Shown here: piece by piece, positions 1-7,446 of the stretch | How positions within the stretch are numbered: the stretch's first letter is position 1 | Layout: each line of letters starts with the position of its first letter | Origin: an uncultured Clostridia bacterium | GTDB lineage: Bacteria; Bacillota; Clostridia; Christensenellales; Aristaeellaceae | Assembly (NCBI GenBank): GCA_934630975.1 | Contig: CAKTXH010000069.1 | Location: 1-13,589 of the forward strand | Direction: 5' to 3' | Length of the DNA: 13,589 nt | The notes under the pieces: model-generated | The model's database searches: none | The model's input: only the letters and a program-made list of their open reading frames with translations | Told to the model about the DNA's origin: nothing | Position numbers and translations under genes: made by a program

Positions 1-464
1 AAGTTCGCAAGGCTGGACGTAACCACGCGCATGATGTACGGAATCGAAAGCAGCGTGTGGCCGATCAGCAGGCTGGGAATGACCGCCAAATCATACTGAT
101 TGACGACATAGCGCAGCATGATGAAGCCGAGCACGATGCAGGGAATCAGCACCGGGGAAAGGAACACCGTCTTGATGATGTCCTTGCCCTTGAAATCGTA
201 CCGATTCAGCGCATAAGCCGCGGGCAGGCCGAGCAGCAGCGCGATTGCCGTGCCGCCCAGCGCGATAAACAAGCTCAGTTTGGCGGCCTTGGCAAAGGCG
301 CTCATCGTGAACACCTGCTGATACCACCTGAGCGTGAAGCCCTCACCCGGGAATTTCAGATAGTTGGTATCGCTGAAGGAGGCCGCCATGATGACCAACA
401 GCGGCCCGATCAGAAACAGATAGACCAGAACCGTCACCAGAAACAGCAGTTTGTTCTTTTTCAT
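1..464 (-). CDS. ABC transporter permease, PotC-like (partial, runs off left edge)
   Basis: Inner-membrane permease of a binding-protein-dependent importer, second of the two permeases in this operon. The visible 154 codons begin MKKNKLLFLVTVLVYLFLIG with a first membrane segment at about residues 6-28, then a periplasmic stretch with the FTLRWYQQVF pattern common in PotC-type permeases, then further hydrophobic segments at about 63-85, 98-120 and 127-147. The start at 464 is supported by an AAGGAGG ribosome binding site a few bases upstream. The cytoplasmic EAA loop that contacts the ATPase lies beyond the window, so the C-terminal part is unseen. It is last in the visible order permease-ATPase-binding protein-permease and lies 130 nt after the binding-protein gene. 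Family assignment rests on the N-terminal pattern plus operon context; the substrate cannot be read from this fragment. Confidence 0.85.
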   Translation of the reverse strand, partial: MKKNKLLFLVTVLVYLFLIGPLLVIMAASFSDTNYLKFPGEGFTLRWYQQVFTMSAFAKAAKLSLFIALGGTAIALLLGLPAAYALNRYDFKGKDIIKTVFLSPVLIPCIVLGFIMLRYVVNQYDLAVIPSLLIGHTLLSIPYIMRVVTSSLAN

Positions 465-509
465 CGGGGAAGCCTCCTTGCGATACACGGGATAACGAAG
501 AGGGAACGC

Positions 510-553
510 TCGAGACTCTGCCTCGAACTCCGGCAGGGTTGTTCGACCCCTGC
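510..553 (-). other. Intercistronic hairpins between binding-protein and permease genes
   Basis: The 130-nt gap between the solute-binding protein gene and the downstream permease holds two short inverted repeats. GCAGGG at 533-538 pairs with CCCTGC at 548-553, and TCGAG at 510-514 pairs with CTCGA at 522-526. Neither is followed by a U-tract on the minus strand, so they do not look like intrinsic terminators. Known precedent from binding-protein operons: hairpins here can shield the upstream mRNA and give more binding protein than permease. That role is an inference. Confidence 0.35.
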
Positions 554-594
554 GCTCCTCTTTAAAATAGACGGAATATGGCGCTCTGAGCCGC

Positions 595-1644
595 TTACTT
601 CACGGAGAAGATGGCGTTCCAGCTGGCAATCCAGTCGGCCTGATTGGCGGCGATCACGTTCCAATCCGGCAGCTTGAGGGCGGCGATCACGTCTTCGCCA
701 TAGGTGAAGTTGGCGGCCTGCTCGGCGGTCAGCTCAACGTCCGGGCGAACCGGCGCATCCACGCCGTCCAGCGCCTCGGCCAGCTGCACGTCATGGCTGA
801 GATAGAAGTCGATGAAAGCTTCGGCCAGTTCCTTGTTCTCGCAGCCCTTCACAATGTTGAGCATGTTGTAGCCGGAGAAAGAGCCTTCGGTCGGATCAAC
901 CCAAACGTAATCCGGATTGGCGTTCTTGGCGGTGGTGTAGCTGTAATCCAGCAGCACGGCGACGCTGATTTCGCCCTGGTTGAGCATGGTGATGGTGTCG
1001 TTGGCGCTCGTCCAGGTCTTGACGACGTTCGGCTTCAGCTCAGCCAGCTTGGCGAAGATGGCCTCGTCGTCCTTGCCCGGCTCAAGGCCGAACGCGGCGG
1101 CGGTGGCATAGTAGAACAGCGGGCCGGAGGTGGTGGTCATTTCCGGCACGGCGATGCTGCCCGCCAGTTCCGGGTTCCACAGGTCAGCCCAGCTCTTAAT
1201 CTCGACGTCGCAGAACGCGCTGTCGTAGACAATGCCGAGGCGGTTGAAGGTGTAGGCCGGGCCGTAACCCTCGCCCATCGGCGCACGGGCGCTCTCGTAG
1301 ATGCCCTCGATGTTGGAAAGCTTGCTGGAATCGAACGTATCGAGCACGCCCGCTTCCTTGAGCTGATCGACGAACATGTCGCCGATGATCACCACGTCGT
1401 AATCCTCCGGGGATTCGATGATCTTGGTCACGCGCTCCGGGTTGCGGCCCGTATCCACGACGAGCTTCGCGCCGGTAGCCGCCTCGAACGGATCGTAAAC
1501 GTTCTTCTGGAGCAGCTCAGCGTTGAAGCTGAAGGTGCTGATGGTCAGCGTCTGGCCGGCAAAGGGCTTATCCTCGGCGACGGCGCAGAACGACAGGCTC
1601 GTGATCACGAGCAGGGTAACAAGCAGGGTGACAAACTTTTTCAT
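595..1644 (-). CDS. ABC transporter extracellular solute-binding protein (PotD-like / COG0687-type)
   Basis: Secreted or surface-bound binding protein that captures the substrate for the neighbouring importer. The 349-aa product starts with a Sec signal peptide (MKKF, hydrophobic core to about residue 19, likely cleavage after AVA at 23). A Cys at 20 is preceded by LSF, which fits a lipobox poorly, so signal peptidase I processing is more likely than lipidation. The mature part has the type-2 binding-protein pattern of polyamine/iron-type proteins, including YTFNRLGIVYDS, SWADLWNPELAGSIAVPE and a C-terminal LAEAFIDFYLSHDVQ helix. The start is backed by an AGGAGAGGAG ribosome binding site. The gene begins 18 nt after the ATPase stop. 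Nearby amidohydrolases suggest an amine or other nitrogen-rich ligand, but spermidine or putrescine specificity is not proven. Confidence 0.9.
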   Translation of the reverse strand: MKKFVTLLVTLLVITSLSFCAVAEDKPFAGQTLTISTFSFNAELLQKNVYDPFEAATGAKLVVDTGRNPERVTKIIESPEDYDVVIIGDMFVDQLKEAGVLDTFDSSKLSNIEGIYESARAPMGEGYGPAYTFNRLGIVYDSAFCDVEIKSWADLWNPELAGSIAVPEMTTTSGPLFYYATAAAFGLEPGKDDEAIFAKLAELKPNVVKTWTSANDTITMLNQGEISVAVLLDYSYTTAKNANPDYVWVDPTEGSFSGYNMLNIVKGCENKELAEAFIDFYLSHDVQLAEALDGVDAPVRPDVELTAEQAANFTYGEDVIAALKLPDWNVIAANQADWIASWNAIFSVK

Positions 1645-1662
1645 GATTTTTCTCCTCTCCTG

Positions 1663-2700
1663 TTAGCCAATGAGTTTGATTTTATTCTCAGTCAGCACGA
1701 GCGTCACCGCCGTGCCGATCGGGAAGGCCTGGGTTTGATCCGCGCTGACGACGAATTCGCCGATCGCGGTCTTGACGTTGAGCTGGTTGTGGCGGCCCAG
1801 GAACGTGCTGACCATCACCTCGCCGGGAATGGCGTTCTGCCCCTTCTCGCCCGCCGGGCGAACCTGCACGTCCTCCGGGCGGATGCAGCCCTTGAAGCGC
1901 TCGCCCGGCTTCTGATCCGCCGCGTGGATGGGCGTACCGTCCGCCGCAGCGAAACCGCCGCCCTGCGCGCGCGTCAGCTCGAAGAAGTTTTCAAAGCCGA
2001 CGAACCGGGCGATGAACTCGGTGTTCGGGCTGTTGTAAATCGTGCTCGGCGCATCCATCTGCTCGATGACGCCCTTGTTCATGATGGCCACCTTGTCGCT
2101 GATGGCGAAGCACTCCTCCTGATCGTGGGTGACGTAAATCGCCGTAAAGCCCAGCTCCTGCTGAATCCGGCGGATCTCCACGCGCATCTTCACGCGCAGT
2201 TTCGCGTCGAGGTTGGAGAGCGGCTCGTCAAACAGCATCAAATCCGGCTTGATGACCATCGCGCGCGCCAGAGCCACGCGCTGGCGCTGGCCGCCGCTCA
2301 TTTCGCGCGGATAGCGGTTTTCAAACCCTTCCAGATCGACGAGCTTCAGCATCTGCATCACGTCGCGCTGAATCGCTGCCTTATCCAGCTTGCGCATTTT
2401 CAGGCCGAAGGCCACGTTATCAAACACCGTCATATGCGGGAAGAGCGCGTAGCTCTGGAAGACAAAACCGAAGTTGCGCTTGTGCAGCGGCACGTGGGTG
2501 TAATCCTTTCCGTCAAAGCTGATCGTGCCCTGCATCGGCTCGGAGAAACCCGCAATCAGGCGCAGGGTCGTCGTTTTGCCGCAGCCGGAGGAGCCGAGCA
2601 GGCTGACAAACTCGCCGCGCTCCACGTTCAGGTTGAAGTCGCGCAGAATCACGTTCTGGCCGTAACCGGCGGTAATCCCTTTCAATTCAAGCAGCGCCAT
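1663..2700 (-). CDS. ABC transporter ATP-binding protein (PotA-like)
   Basis: Cytoplasmic ATPase that powers the importer. The 345-aa protein carries all the expected motifs: Walker A GSSGCGKTT at 36-44, Q-loop Gln82 in VFQSYALFPHMTV, signature MSGGQRQR at 134-141, Walker B LMLFDEP at 154-160, D-loop SNLD, and the switch His192 in THDQEE. Residues from about 235 to the end form a TOBE-type regulatory domain, as in PotA/MalK/UgpC-class ATPases that drive polyamine, sugar or iron import. Start ATG 2700 is decided by an AAGGAGG site that overlaps the stop codon of the upstream permease gene, indicating translational coupling. No key residue is missing. The exact substrate class is inferred from the companion permeases and binding protein. 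Confidence 0.95.
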   Translation of the reverse strand: MALLELKGITAGYGQNVILRDFNLNVERGEFVSLLGSSGCGKTTTLRLIAGFSEPMQGTISFDGKDYTHVPLHKRNFGFVFQSYALFPHMTVFDNVAFGLKMRKLDKAAIQRDVMQMLKLVDLEGFENRYPREMSGGQRQRVALARAMVIKPDLMLFDEPLSNLDAKLRVKMRVEIRRIQQELGFTAIYVTHDQEECFAISDKVAIMNKGVIEQMDAPSTIYNSPNTEFIARFVGFENFFELTRAQGGGFAAADGTPIHAADQKPGERFKGCIRPEDVQVRPAGEKGQNAIPGEVMVSTFLGRHNQLNVKTAIGEFVVSADQTQAFPIGTAVTLVLTENKIKLIG

Positions 2701-2712
2701 GTCTGTTCCTCC

Positions 2713-3570
2713 TTACGCCATCGGGTTGATCTTTCGGCTCAGGGCGTTGAACACGCCGGAAATGATCATCGTCACCACGATCATCACGACCGCCACGACG
2801 GAGGCCTGCGTCCAGTCGCGCAGGCTCATCGCGTATTGGTAAATCATCGTTGCCAGTACGCGTGTATCCGTGCCGCCGAGCAGCTGCGGGGTGGTGTAAG
2901 CCGTCATGCAGCCGGTGAACACGAGCACACTGCCCGTCACCAGACCCGAAATGCTCAGCGGGAAGACGACGTGGAAGAACGCGCCGATCTTCGTCGCGCC
3001 GAGGCTTCCGGCCGCCTCGCTCAGATCATCCGGGATGTGATCCATCACGCCGATGAGCGAGAGGATCATCAGCGGCAGGAAGAGCTGCACAAAACCGACC
3101 GTCATCGAGAATTCGTTGTACAGCAGGCTTTGCGGCTTGGCGAAAATGCCCAGCGACACCAGCGTGCTGTTGACGATGCCCTTTTTGCCAAGGATGACCA
3201 TCCAGCTGAACGAGCGGATGACCGGGCTGGTGAACATCGGGAACACGGCGAACGCCATCATCATGCCCTTATGTTTGGAGTGCTTGGCGATGTAATATGC
3301 CGTCGGGAAGCCAAGCAGCGCACAAACCGCCGTGCTCAGCAGGCTCAGCCGCAGACTGCGGACAAACACCTGCTGAAAATACACATCCCCAAAGAGCGAA
3401 AAATACGAAGACAGGGAAAAATGCTCGTCCGGAAAAAACGACGTCAGACAGAGCGAAAACAGCGGAATCAGCATGAAAAACACGACAAACAGCACGCCGG
3501 GCAGCACCAGCGCCGCCGCAATCCAACGATTTTTTCGATTCACCGAAGGTTTCACCCTTTCCGCAGACAT
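2713..3570 (-). CDS. ABC transporter permease, PotB-like
   Basis: First gene of the importer cluster and one of its two inner-membrane permeases. The 285-aa product has about six hydrophobic segments (roughly 15-38, 72-93, 104-125, 153-173, 201-222, 254-277). It has a clear EAA loop starting DDLSEAAGSLGATKIGAF and ending in VFPLS, the contact site for the ATPase. Length and layout match the PotB/BPD_transp_1 family. ATG 3570 has no good Shine-Dalgarno sequence and lies only about 18 nt from the predicted transcription start. An in-frame GTG at 3543, preceded by GGAAAGGG, could be the true start and would shorten the protein by nine residues. The stop is 12 nt before the ATPase start. Confidence 0.92.
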   Translation of the reverse strand: MSAERVKPSVNRKNRWIAAALVLPGVLFVVFFMLIPLFSLCLTSFFPDEHFSLSSYFSLFGDVYFQQVFVRSLRLSLLSTAVCALLGFPTAYYIAKHSKHKGMMMAFAVFPMFTSPVIRSFSWMVILGKKGIVNSTLVSLGIFAKPQSLLYNEFSMTVGFVQLFLPLMILSLIGVMDHIPDDLSEAAGSLGATKIGAFFHVVFPLSISGLVTGSVLVFTGCMTAYTTPQLLGGTDTRVLATMIYQYAMSLRDWTQASVVAVVMIVVTMIISGVFNALSRKINPMA

Positions 3571-3593
3571 AATGTTCGGTAAAATTGCGATTC

Positions 3594-3622
3594 ATTTTAG
3601 CATAAAGCGCGGAATGTGTCAA
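3594..3622 (-). promoter_or_regulatory. Near-consensus sigma-A promoter of the ABC importer operon
   Basis: Reading the minus strand, a perfect -35 TTGACA (3617-3622) is followed by a 17-nt spacer and a -10 TAAAAT (3594-3599). The expected start of transcription is near 3587, leaving an untranslated leader of under 20 nt before ATG 3570. The promoter sits in the 117-nt gap after the amidohydrolase gene. The importer can therefore be transcribed strongly on its own, even if read-through from the upstream hydrolase operon also reaches it. No clear terminator separates the two. Confidence 0.8.
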
Positions 3623-3686
3623 TTCTTCTTCGACTTTTTTCGGAAAAAACTTCATTCTATCGTTTTTCTGTTTTAATGTTCGTGTT

Positions 3687-5000
3687 TTAGATGATGTCCG
3701 CGTATTTCGCGGCGCTCCGCATGAACGGCCCCATCTGATCCAGCAGCTTCACCTTCGCTTCTTCCATGTCCAGCCGCGTCAGCTTCCCGCCGCGCACCAG
3801 CACCTCGCCGGAGGCCATCACAAGGCTCACATCCGAGCTGTTCGCGCCGTAAACCAGCGCCGAATACGGGTTGTACACCGGGAACATGTGCGGCGCGTCC
3901 ACGCTCACCAGCGCCATATCCGCGCGCATGCCCGGGCAAAGCTGACCGAATTCGTGCCCCGCGCGCAGCGCTTCCGCGCCGCCCCGCGTCGCCGCCCGCA
4001 CGATCTCCTTCGCCGGGAAAAGCGCGCGGTCGTGGTTTGCCGTCTTGTGCGCATCCGCAAACAGGCGCATCTGGTCAAACAGGCTGAGCGTGTTGCCGGA
4101 AGACGGGCCGTCCGTGCCAAGGCCGAAACGAATCCCCGCGCGCGCCGCCGCTGCCATCGGCGCAACGCCCTTGCCCGCCTTCGTATTGCTGCCGATGCAG
4201 TGGGCAATCGCCGCGTTTCCTTCCGCCAAAATGGCGATATCCGCCTCCGTCAGGTGGATGCAGTGCCCCGCCAGCAGCCGCTCGTTCACCGCGCCGATGC
4301 GCTGCAAATAGCTCGTCGGCGTTTCTCCGCGCTCGGCAAAAAACTTCATTTCATAGTCCATTTCGCTCGTGTGCAGCGTGAACAGCGTATCCTTCTCCGC
4401 CGCCAGCTCTGCGCCCGCGCGCAGAAGCGCTTCGTCGCAGGTCGTCGTGCCGTGCGGCGCGACAATCGGGCGCACCAGCGCCTCGCCCCGCCATGTGTCA
4501 AACATCTTTTTCGCAATCGTCAGGCCGCCGCCGGGCTGCGCGCTGTCGCACGTCGGCTGGGCAATCAGCGTTTCGCCGAGATAGCCGCGCATACCCGTCT
4601 GCACGCAGGCGCGCGCCACCTCGTCTTCAAAATAGTACATATCCACGAACGTCGTCACGCCCGCCAGCAGCATCTCCCCGATGCCGAACACCGCGCCGCG
4701 GTAAACCAGCTCGCGCGTCATCGCCTCGTTTTCCAGCGGAAACAGGAAGCGCCGCAGCCTGTCCGGGCAGTCGTCGCCCATCGTGCGGAACGGCACCATC
4801 GACACGTGGCAGTGCACGTTCACAAACCCCGGCAGCAAAATGCCCCCGCGCGCGTCGATCCGCTCGTCTGCCTCGCCCGTAAAGCGCCCCTCGCCCACCT
4901 CGGCGATGGTTTGGCCGTCCGTCAGCACATAGCCCCTGTCCAACACGCGCATCTCGTCGTCCATCGTCAGGACGACGGCGTTTTCAATCAGCGTTTTCAT
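3687..5000 (-). CDS. Amidohydrolase, SAH/MTA deaminase-like (ATZ/TRZ type)
   Basis: Cytoplasmic metal-dependent hydrolase of the amidohydrolase superfamily, in the subgroup that deaminates adenosine-type or other heterocyclic amines. The 437-aa protein shows the metal-site HxH (His63, His65 in NVHCH), His183, His210 with Glu213 in LHTSEM, His246 in AGHCIHL, and the metal ligand Asp297 in LGTDGPSSGN. This is the spacing of 5-methylthioadenosine/S-adenosylhomocysteine deaminases. The small beta domain is formed by the N-terminus and the C-terminal LVYGANSSDVSLVMASGEVLVRGG pattern. The start at 5000 has a GGGGG site 7 nt upstream and lies inside the end of the nuclease gene, a 17-nt overlap. Placement between another hydrolase and an importer suggests catabolism or salvage of an imported amine. 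The true substrate is unknown; guanine-, cytosine- or triazine-type deamination is also possible. Confidence 0.88.
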   Translation of the reverse strand: MKTLIENAVVLTMDDEMRVLDRGYVLTDGQTIAEVGEGRFTGEADERIDARGGILLPGFVNVHCHVSMVPFRTMGDDCPDRLRRFLFPLENEAMTRELVYRGAVFGIGEMLLAGVTTFVDMYYFEDEVARACVQTGMRGYLGETLIAQPTCDSAQPGGGLTIAKKMFDTWRGEALVRPIVAPHGTTTCDEALLRAGAELAAEKDTLFTLHTSEMDYEMKFFAERGETPTSYLQRIGAVNERLLAGHCIHLTEADIAILAEGNAAIAHCIGSNTKAGKGVAPMAAAARAGIRFGLGTDGPSSGNTLSLFDQMRLFADAHKTANHDRALFPAKEIVRAATRGGAEALRAGHEFGQLCPGMRADMALVSVDAPHMFPVYNPYSALVYGANSSDVSLVMASGEVLVRGGKLTRLDMEEAKVKLLDQMGPFMRSAAKYADII

Positions 5001-6015
5001 TGGTGATCCCCCGGTTCATTTCTTCCGTTTCAAATGCGATTTCCGTCAATTCCCGCAGTTTCTCCTGCAACACTTTTTTATCAGGCAGGTGCAGCGTGTA
5101 ATCCGCTACCATCGTGGGCGACATGCTTCGGCTGAGCGCATACTCCACCACCGCGTCGTCTTTTCCCGCACACAAAATCAGCCCGACGCTCGGATTTTCG
5201 TTCTCCTTCTTCACATCGCGATCCAATGCTTCCAGATAAAAATTGATCTGTCCCAAGTGTTCGGGACGAAACATCCCCATTTTCAATTCAATCGCCACCA
5301 GACAGGAAAGCGCTCGATTGTAAAACAGTAAATCAATGAAAAAATCCGTATTGCCGACCTGTACGCGGTATTCCTGCCCCACAAACGTGAAATCGCGGCC
5401 AAATTCCAGCATAAAGTCGCGCAGATGGGAGACAATCTGTTTTTGCAGGTCTTTTTCTCGGTAAGGCGCTTCCAGTTCAAGGAATTCAAAAACATAAGCG
5501 TCGCGCAGCGACGAAAGCCCCTCGTTTCCGGCCATCAGCTGCTTATGCTTTTGCGCTGAAATTCGAGTTCTCTCATACAGCATGCTGTCAATCTGGCGCT
5601 GTAATTCCCGTTTGCTATAACCGTTTTCGATGCATTGTTTCAGATAGAATTCCCGCGCATCGTCCGTTTTGCACGCCGCCATAATCAGCAGATTCTGCGT
5701 CCACGCCACTTCTCTCACCAGTGGTGAGAGTTTTTCGTTGTTCCGATATGTCTCGTAAAACTGCTTCATGCGCCATATATTCTGCGCCGAGAAACCCTTG
5801 GCCGTAGGATAATGCACCTGTAAAAAGGCTGAAAATTCTGCAACGACGCTTTTTCCCCAACCAATGGTTTGAACCCTCTGGCTGACATACGCCCCGATAT
5901 CCCAATACAGACCGATCATTTCCGCGTTTACGGCGCGCATGGCGCGAAAACGCGCCTGATCAATCCATTCAATCACTTCGTCGAACTGATTTTGAAGCGT
6001 TTGCTCCTCCTTCAT
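4984..6015 (-). CDS. YhcG/DUF1016 family PD-(D/E)XK nuclease
   Basis: Full-length 343-aa member of the YhcG family. It has an N-terminal DUF1016 helical domain (about residues 10-165, with IGLYWDIGAYVSQR, GFSAQNIWRMKQFY and KLSPLVREVAWTQNLLIM). A C-terminal restriction-endonuclease-like domain follows (about 175-320). The nuclease motif is intact: Asp228 in FFIDLLFYNR, Glu243 and Lys245 in AIELK, and Gln256 in GQINFY. Proteins of this family occur alone or near restriction-modification and other defence or mobile genes; a precise substrate is not established. The gene is odd here: its ATG overlaps the stop of the upstream AbgA-like gene (ATGA), its 3' end overlaps the downstream amidohydrolase start, and its base composition is visibly more AT-rich than both flanks. 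GGGGG lies 7 nt before the ATG. This looks like an acquired gene locked into a metabolic operon. Confidence 0.93.
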   Translation of the reverse strand: MKEEQTLQNQFDEVIEWIDQARFRAMRAVNAEMIGLYWDIGAYVSQRVQTIGWGKSVVAEFSAFLQVHYPTAKGFSAQNIWRMKQFYETYRNNEKLSPLVREVAWTQNLLIMAACKTDDAREFYLKQCIENGYSKRELQRQIDSMLYERTRISAQKHKQLMAGNEGLSSLRDAYVFEFLELEAPYREKDLQKQIVSHLRDFMLEFGRDFTFVGQEYRVQVGNTDFFIDLLFYNRALSCLVAIELKMGMFRPEHLGQINFYLEALDRDVKKENENPSVGLILCAGKDDAVVEYALSRSMSPTMVADYTLHLPDKKVLQEKLRELTEIAFETEEMNRGITNENAD

Positions 6016-7346
6016 ACCTTTTCCCCCATCATCTCCATCGCCGCCGCGCAGAACACGGCGACGCTTCTGCCCAGCACGGCCTCGTCAAAATCGAACGTCA
6101 CCGTGTGCTGTGCGCCCGCCATATCGGTCATCGCGCGCATATAGGTCGCCTGCCCGCCGTGTGCCTGCACGCGGTTCATCATCACGGAAACATCGTCGCT
6201 GCCCCAGTTTTTGGCGTTCTGTTCGGTGGAAAGCGTCAGATTCGGGAGGTCGCGGCGGATGATCTGCCCGATGCGCTCAATCAGCGGCAGGTCGCTGTGC
6301 TGGCCTTCCGCCATGCCCATCACGGTCATCTCGCACGAGCAGCCCTGCATGGCCGCCGCGCTCTGGCAGATTTCCTTCGTGCGCTCCATCATGAACTGGT
6401 TGATCTCCGTCGTTTCGCCGCGCACCTCCAGCTGCATCAGCGCGTGATCCGGCACGACGTTGCGCCCCGAGCCTGCGCGCAGCGTGCCGACGTTGATGAA
6501 GCTTTGGCCGCTGCCGTGGCGCGGAATCGCATGCAGCGCAAGCGCCGCGGAGGCCGCCGCCAGCAGCGCGTTTTTGCCCTGTTCCGGGAAGCCGCCCGCA
6601 TGCGCCGCGCGCCCGGTGAACGCCACGTCGTATTTCGTCGTCGCCAGACTGCCCCATGTGCCGACCGTCACGTCGCCGTCGTCCGCCTTGCCCGTCGGCG
6701 CGACGTGCGAGGCCAGCAGCACATCCACATCATCCAGCCAGCCGTTTTCCGTGATGGCATACGCGCCGCGCACGCCTTCCTCCGCCGGCTGGAAGATCAA
6801 CTTCACCGTGCCGCGCAGCGCATCCCTGTGCGCCATCAGGATGCGGGCGACGCCCAGACCGATGGCCGCGTGGCCGTCGTGCCCGCACGCGTGCATCATG
6901 CCGGGGTTCTCGCTCGCAAAGCCTTCCCGCGTCGGCCTGTGCGTGTCCAGCGGACATTCCGTCATCGGCAGCGCGTCGATGTCAAACCGCATCGCGACCG
7001 TCGGCCCTTCGCCGCGGCGCAGAACGGCAATCGCGCCCGTGTAGCCCGCGCAGATTTCCGCCGTCAGCTCTTCCTCCGGCGCGCCCTGCGCAAGCGCCCG
7101 CTCGGCATGCGCCGCCAAAACCGCCGCATCCGGCAGACCCAGCCGCGCGCCCTCCTTGCAGACCGCGCGGCCAGTGTAAACCTCGTACCCCAGCGCCCGC
7201 AGTTCCTTCGCGAGGATCGCCGTCGTCCGCATCTCCAGCCAGCCCGTCTCCGGGCAGCGGTGCAGGTCGCGGCGGATGCGCACCAGATCCGGCTGCATCG
7301 CGTCAATCTCTTTCCGAACTTCCGTAAAATCGGTTCTCATCTTCAT
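6012..7346 (-). CDS. abgA: AbgA-like M20 family amidohydrolase
   Basis: Metal-dependent hydrolase of the M20D peptidase group, closest in pattern to AbgA, a subunit of p-aminobenzoyl-glutamate hydrolase. The AbgA-type features seen are RRDLHRCPETGWLEMRT at 25-41, the RLGLPD element near 68-73, MMHACGHDGHAAIGLG (150-165), QPAEEG (186-191), and AGSGRNVVP (291-299). Expected metal ligands are Cys154, His156, Glu190, His214 and His414. Length 444 aa is normal for the family. AbgB, the usual partner subunit, is absent from the window. GGAGG lies only 3 nt before ATG 7346 but 9 nt before the in-frame ATG at 7340, so the protein may start two codons later. It is the first gene of the minus operon and ends in an ATGA overlap with the nuclease gene. 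Substrate could be another N-acyl amino acid. Confidence 0.88.
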   Translation of the reverse strand: MKMRTDFTEVRKEIDAMQPDLVRIRRDLHRCPETGWLEMRTTAILAKELRALGYEVYTGRAVCKEGARLGLPDAAVLAAHAERALAQGAPEEELTAEICAGYTGAIAVLRRGEGPTVAMRFDIDALPMTECPLDTHRPTREGFASENPGMMHACGHDGHAAIGLGVARILMAHRDALRGTVKLIFQPAEEGVRGAYAITENGWLDDVDVLLASHVAPTGKADDGDVTVGTWGSLATTKYDVAFTGRAAHAGGFPEQGKNALLAAASAALALHAIPRHGSGQSFINVGTLRAGSGRNVVPDHALMQLEVRGETTEINQFMMERTKEICQSAAAMQGCSCEMTVMGMAEGQHSDLPLIERIGQIIRRDLPNLTLSTEQNAKNWGSDDVSVMMNRVQAHGGQATYMRAMTDMAGAQHTVTFDFDEAVLGRSVAVFCAAAMEMMGEKV

Positions 7347-7349
7347 ATT

Positions 7350-7371
7350 CCTCCGTTCCCCAATTGGGAGG
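7350..7371 (-). promoter_or_regulatory. RBS of AbgA-like gene with complementary upstream CCTCC
   Basis: On the minus strand the ribosome binding site GGAGG (7350-7354) is preceded by CACCTCCCAATTGGGG. The CCTCC at 7367-7371 is exactly complementary to the site with a 12-nt loop between, and CCCAATTGGG inside it is itself palindromic. The leader could therefore fold to hide the ribosome binding site or expose it. The stem is only 5 bp, so a regulatory role is a guess. Confidence 0.3.
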
Positions 7372-7375
7372 TGCG

Positions 7376-7418
7376 GGAACCTCAGGTTCCTGCCGGGGTT
7401 TGGAGCGGCACCCCAAAC
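7376..7418. repeat. Composite palindromic repeat, copy A (inverted relative to copy B)
   Basis: Two adjacent inverted repeats: GGAACCT-C-AGGTTCC (7376-7390) and GTTTGG...CCAAAC (7398-7418), joined by TGCCGGG. The same two-hairpin unit recurs in the opposite orientation at 8410-8452; by hand alignment about 33 of 42 positions match. This copy lies in the leader of the minus operon and upstream of the kinase promoter. It resembles the small dispersed palindromic elements of bacterial genomes, but two copies in one window cannot prove genome-wide dispersal. Confidence 0.7.
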
Positions 7419-7446
7419 GTTCCTCTTCTCGCGCTTCCATACTCAA

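Noticed and set aside
793..3582. Very long open frame on the plus strand opposite the ABC importer genes
   Set aside because: It is antisense to three genes with full family motifs, its product is rich in His/Arg/Asp/Glu typical of reverse-frame reading of GC-rich genes, and it has no supported start or family match.
3888..5006. Plus-strand open frame opposite the amidohydrolase gene
   Set aside because: The minus-strand protein has a complete metal site; the plus frame is an Arg/His/Ala-rich shadow.
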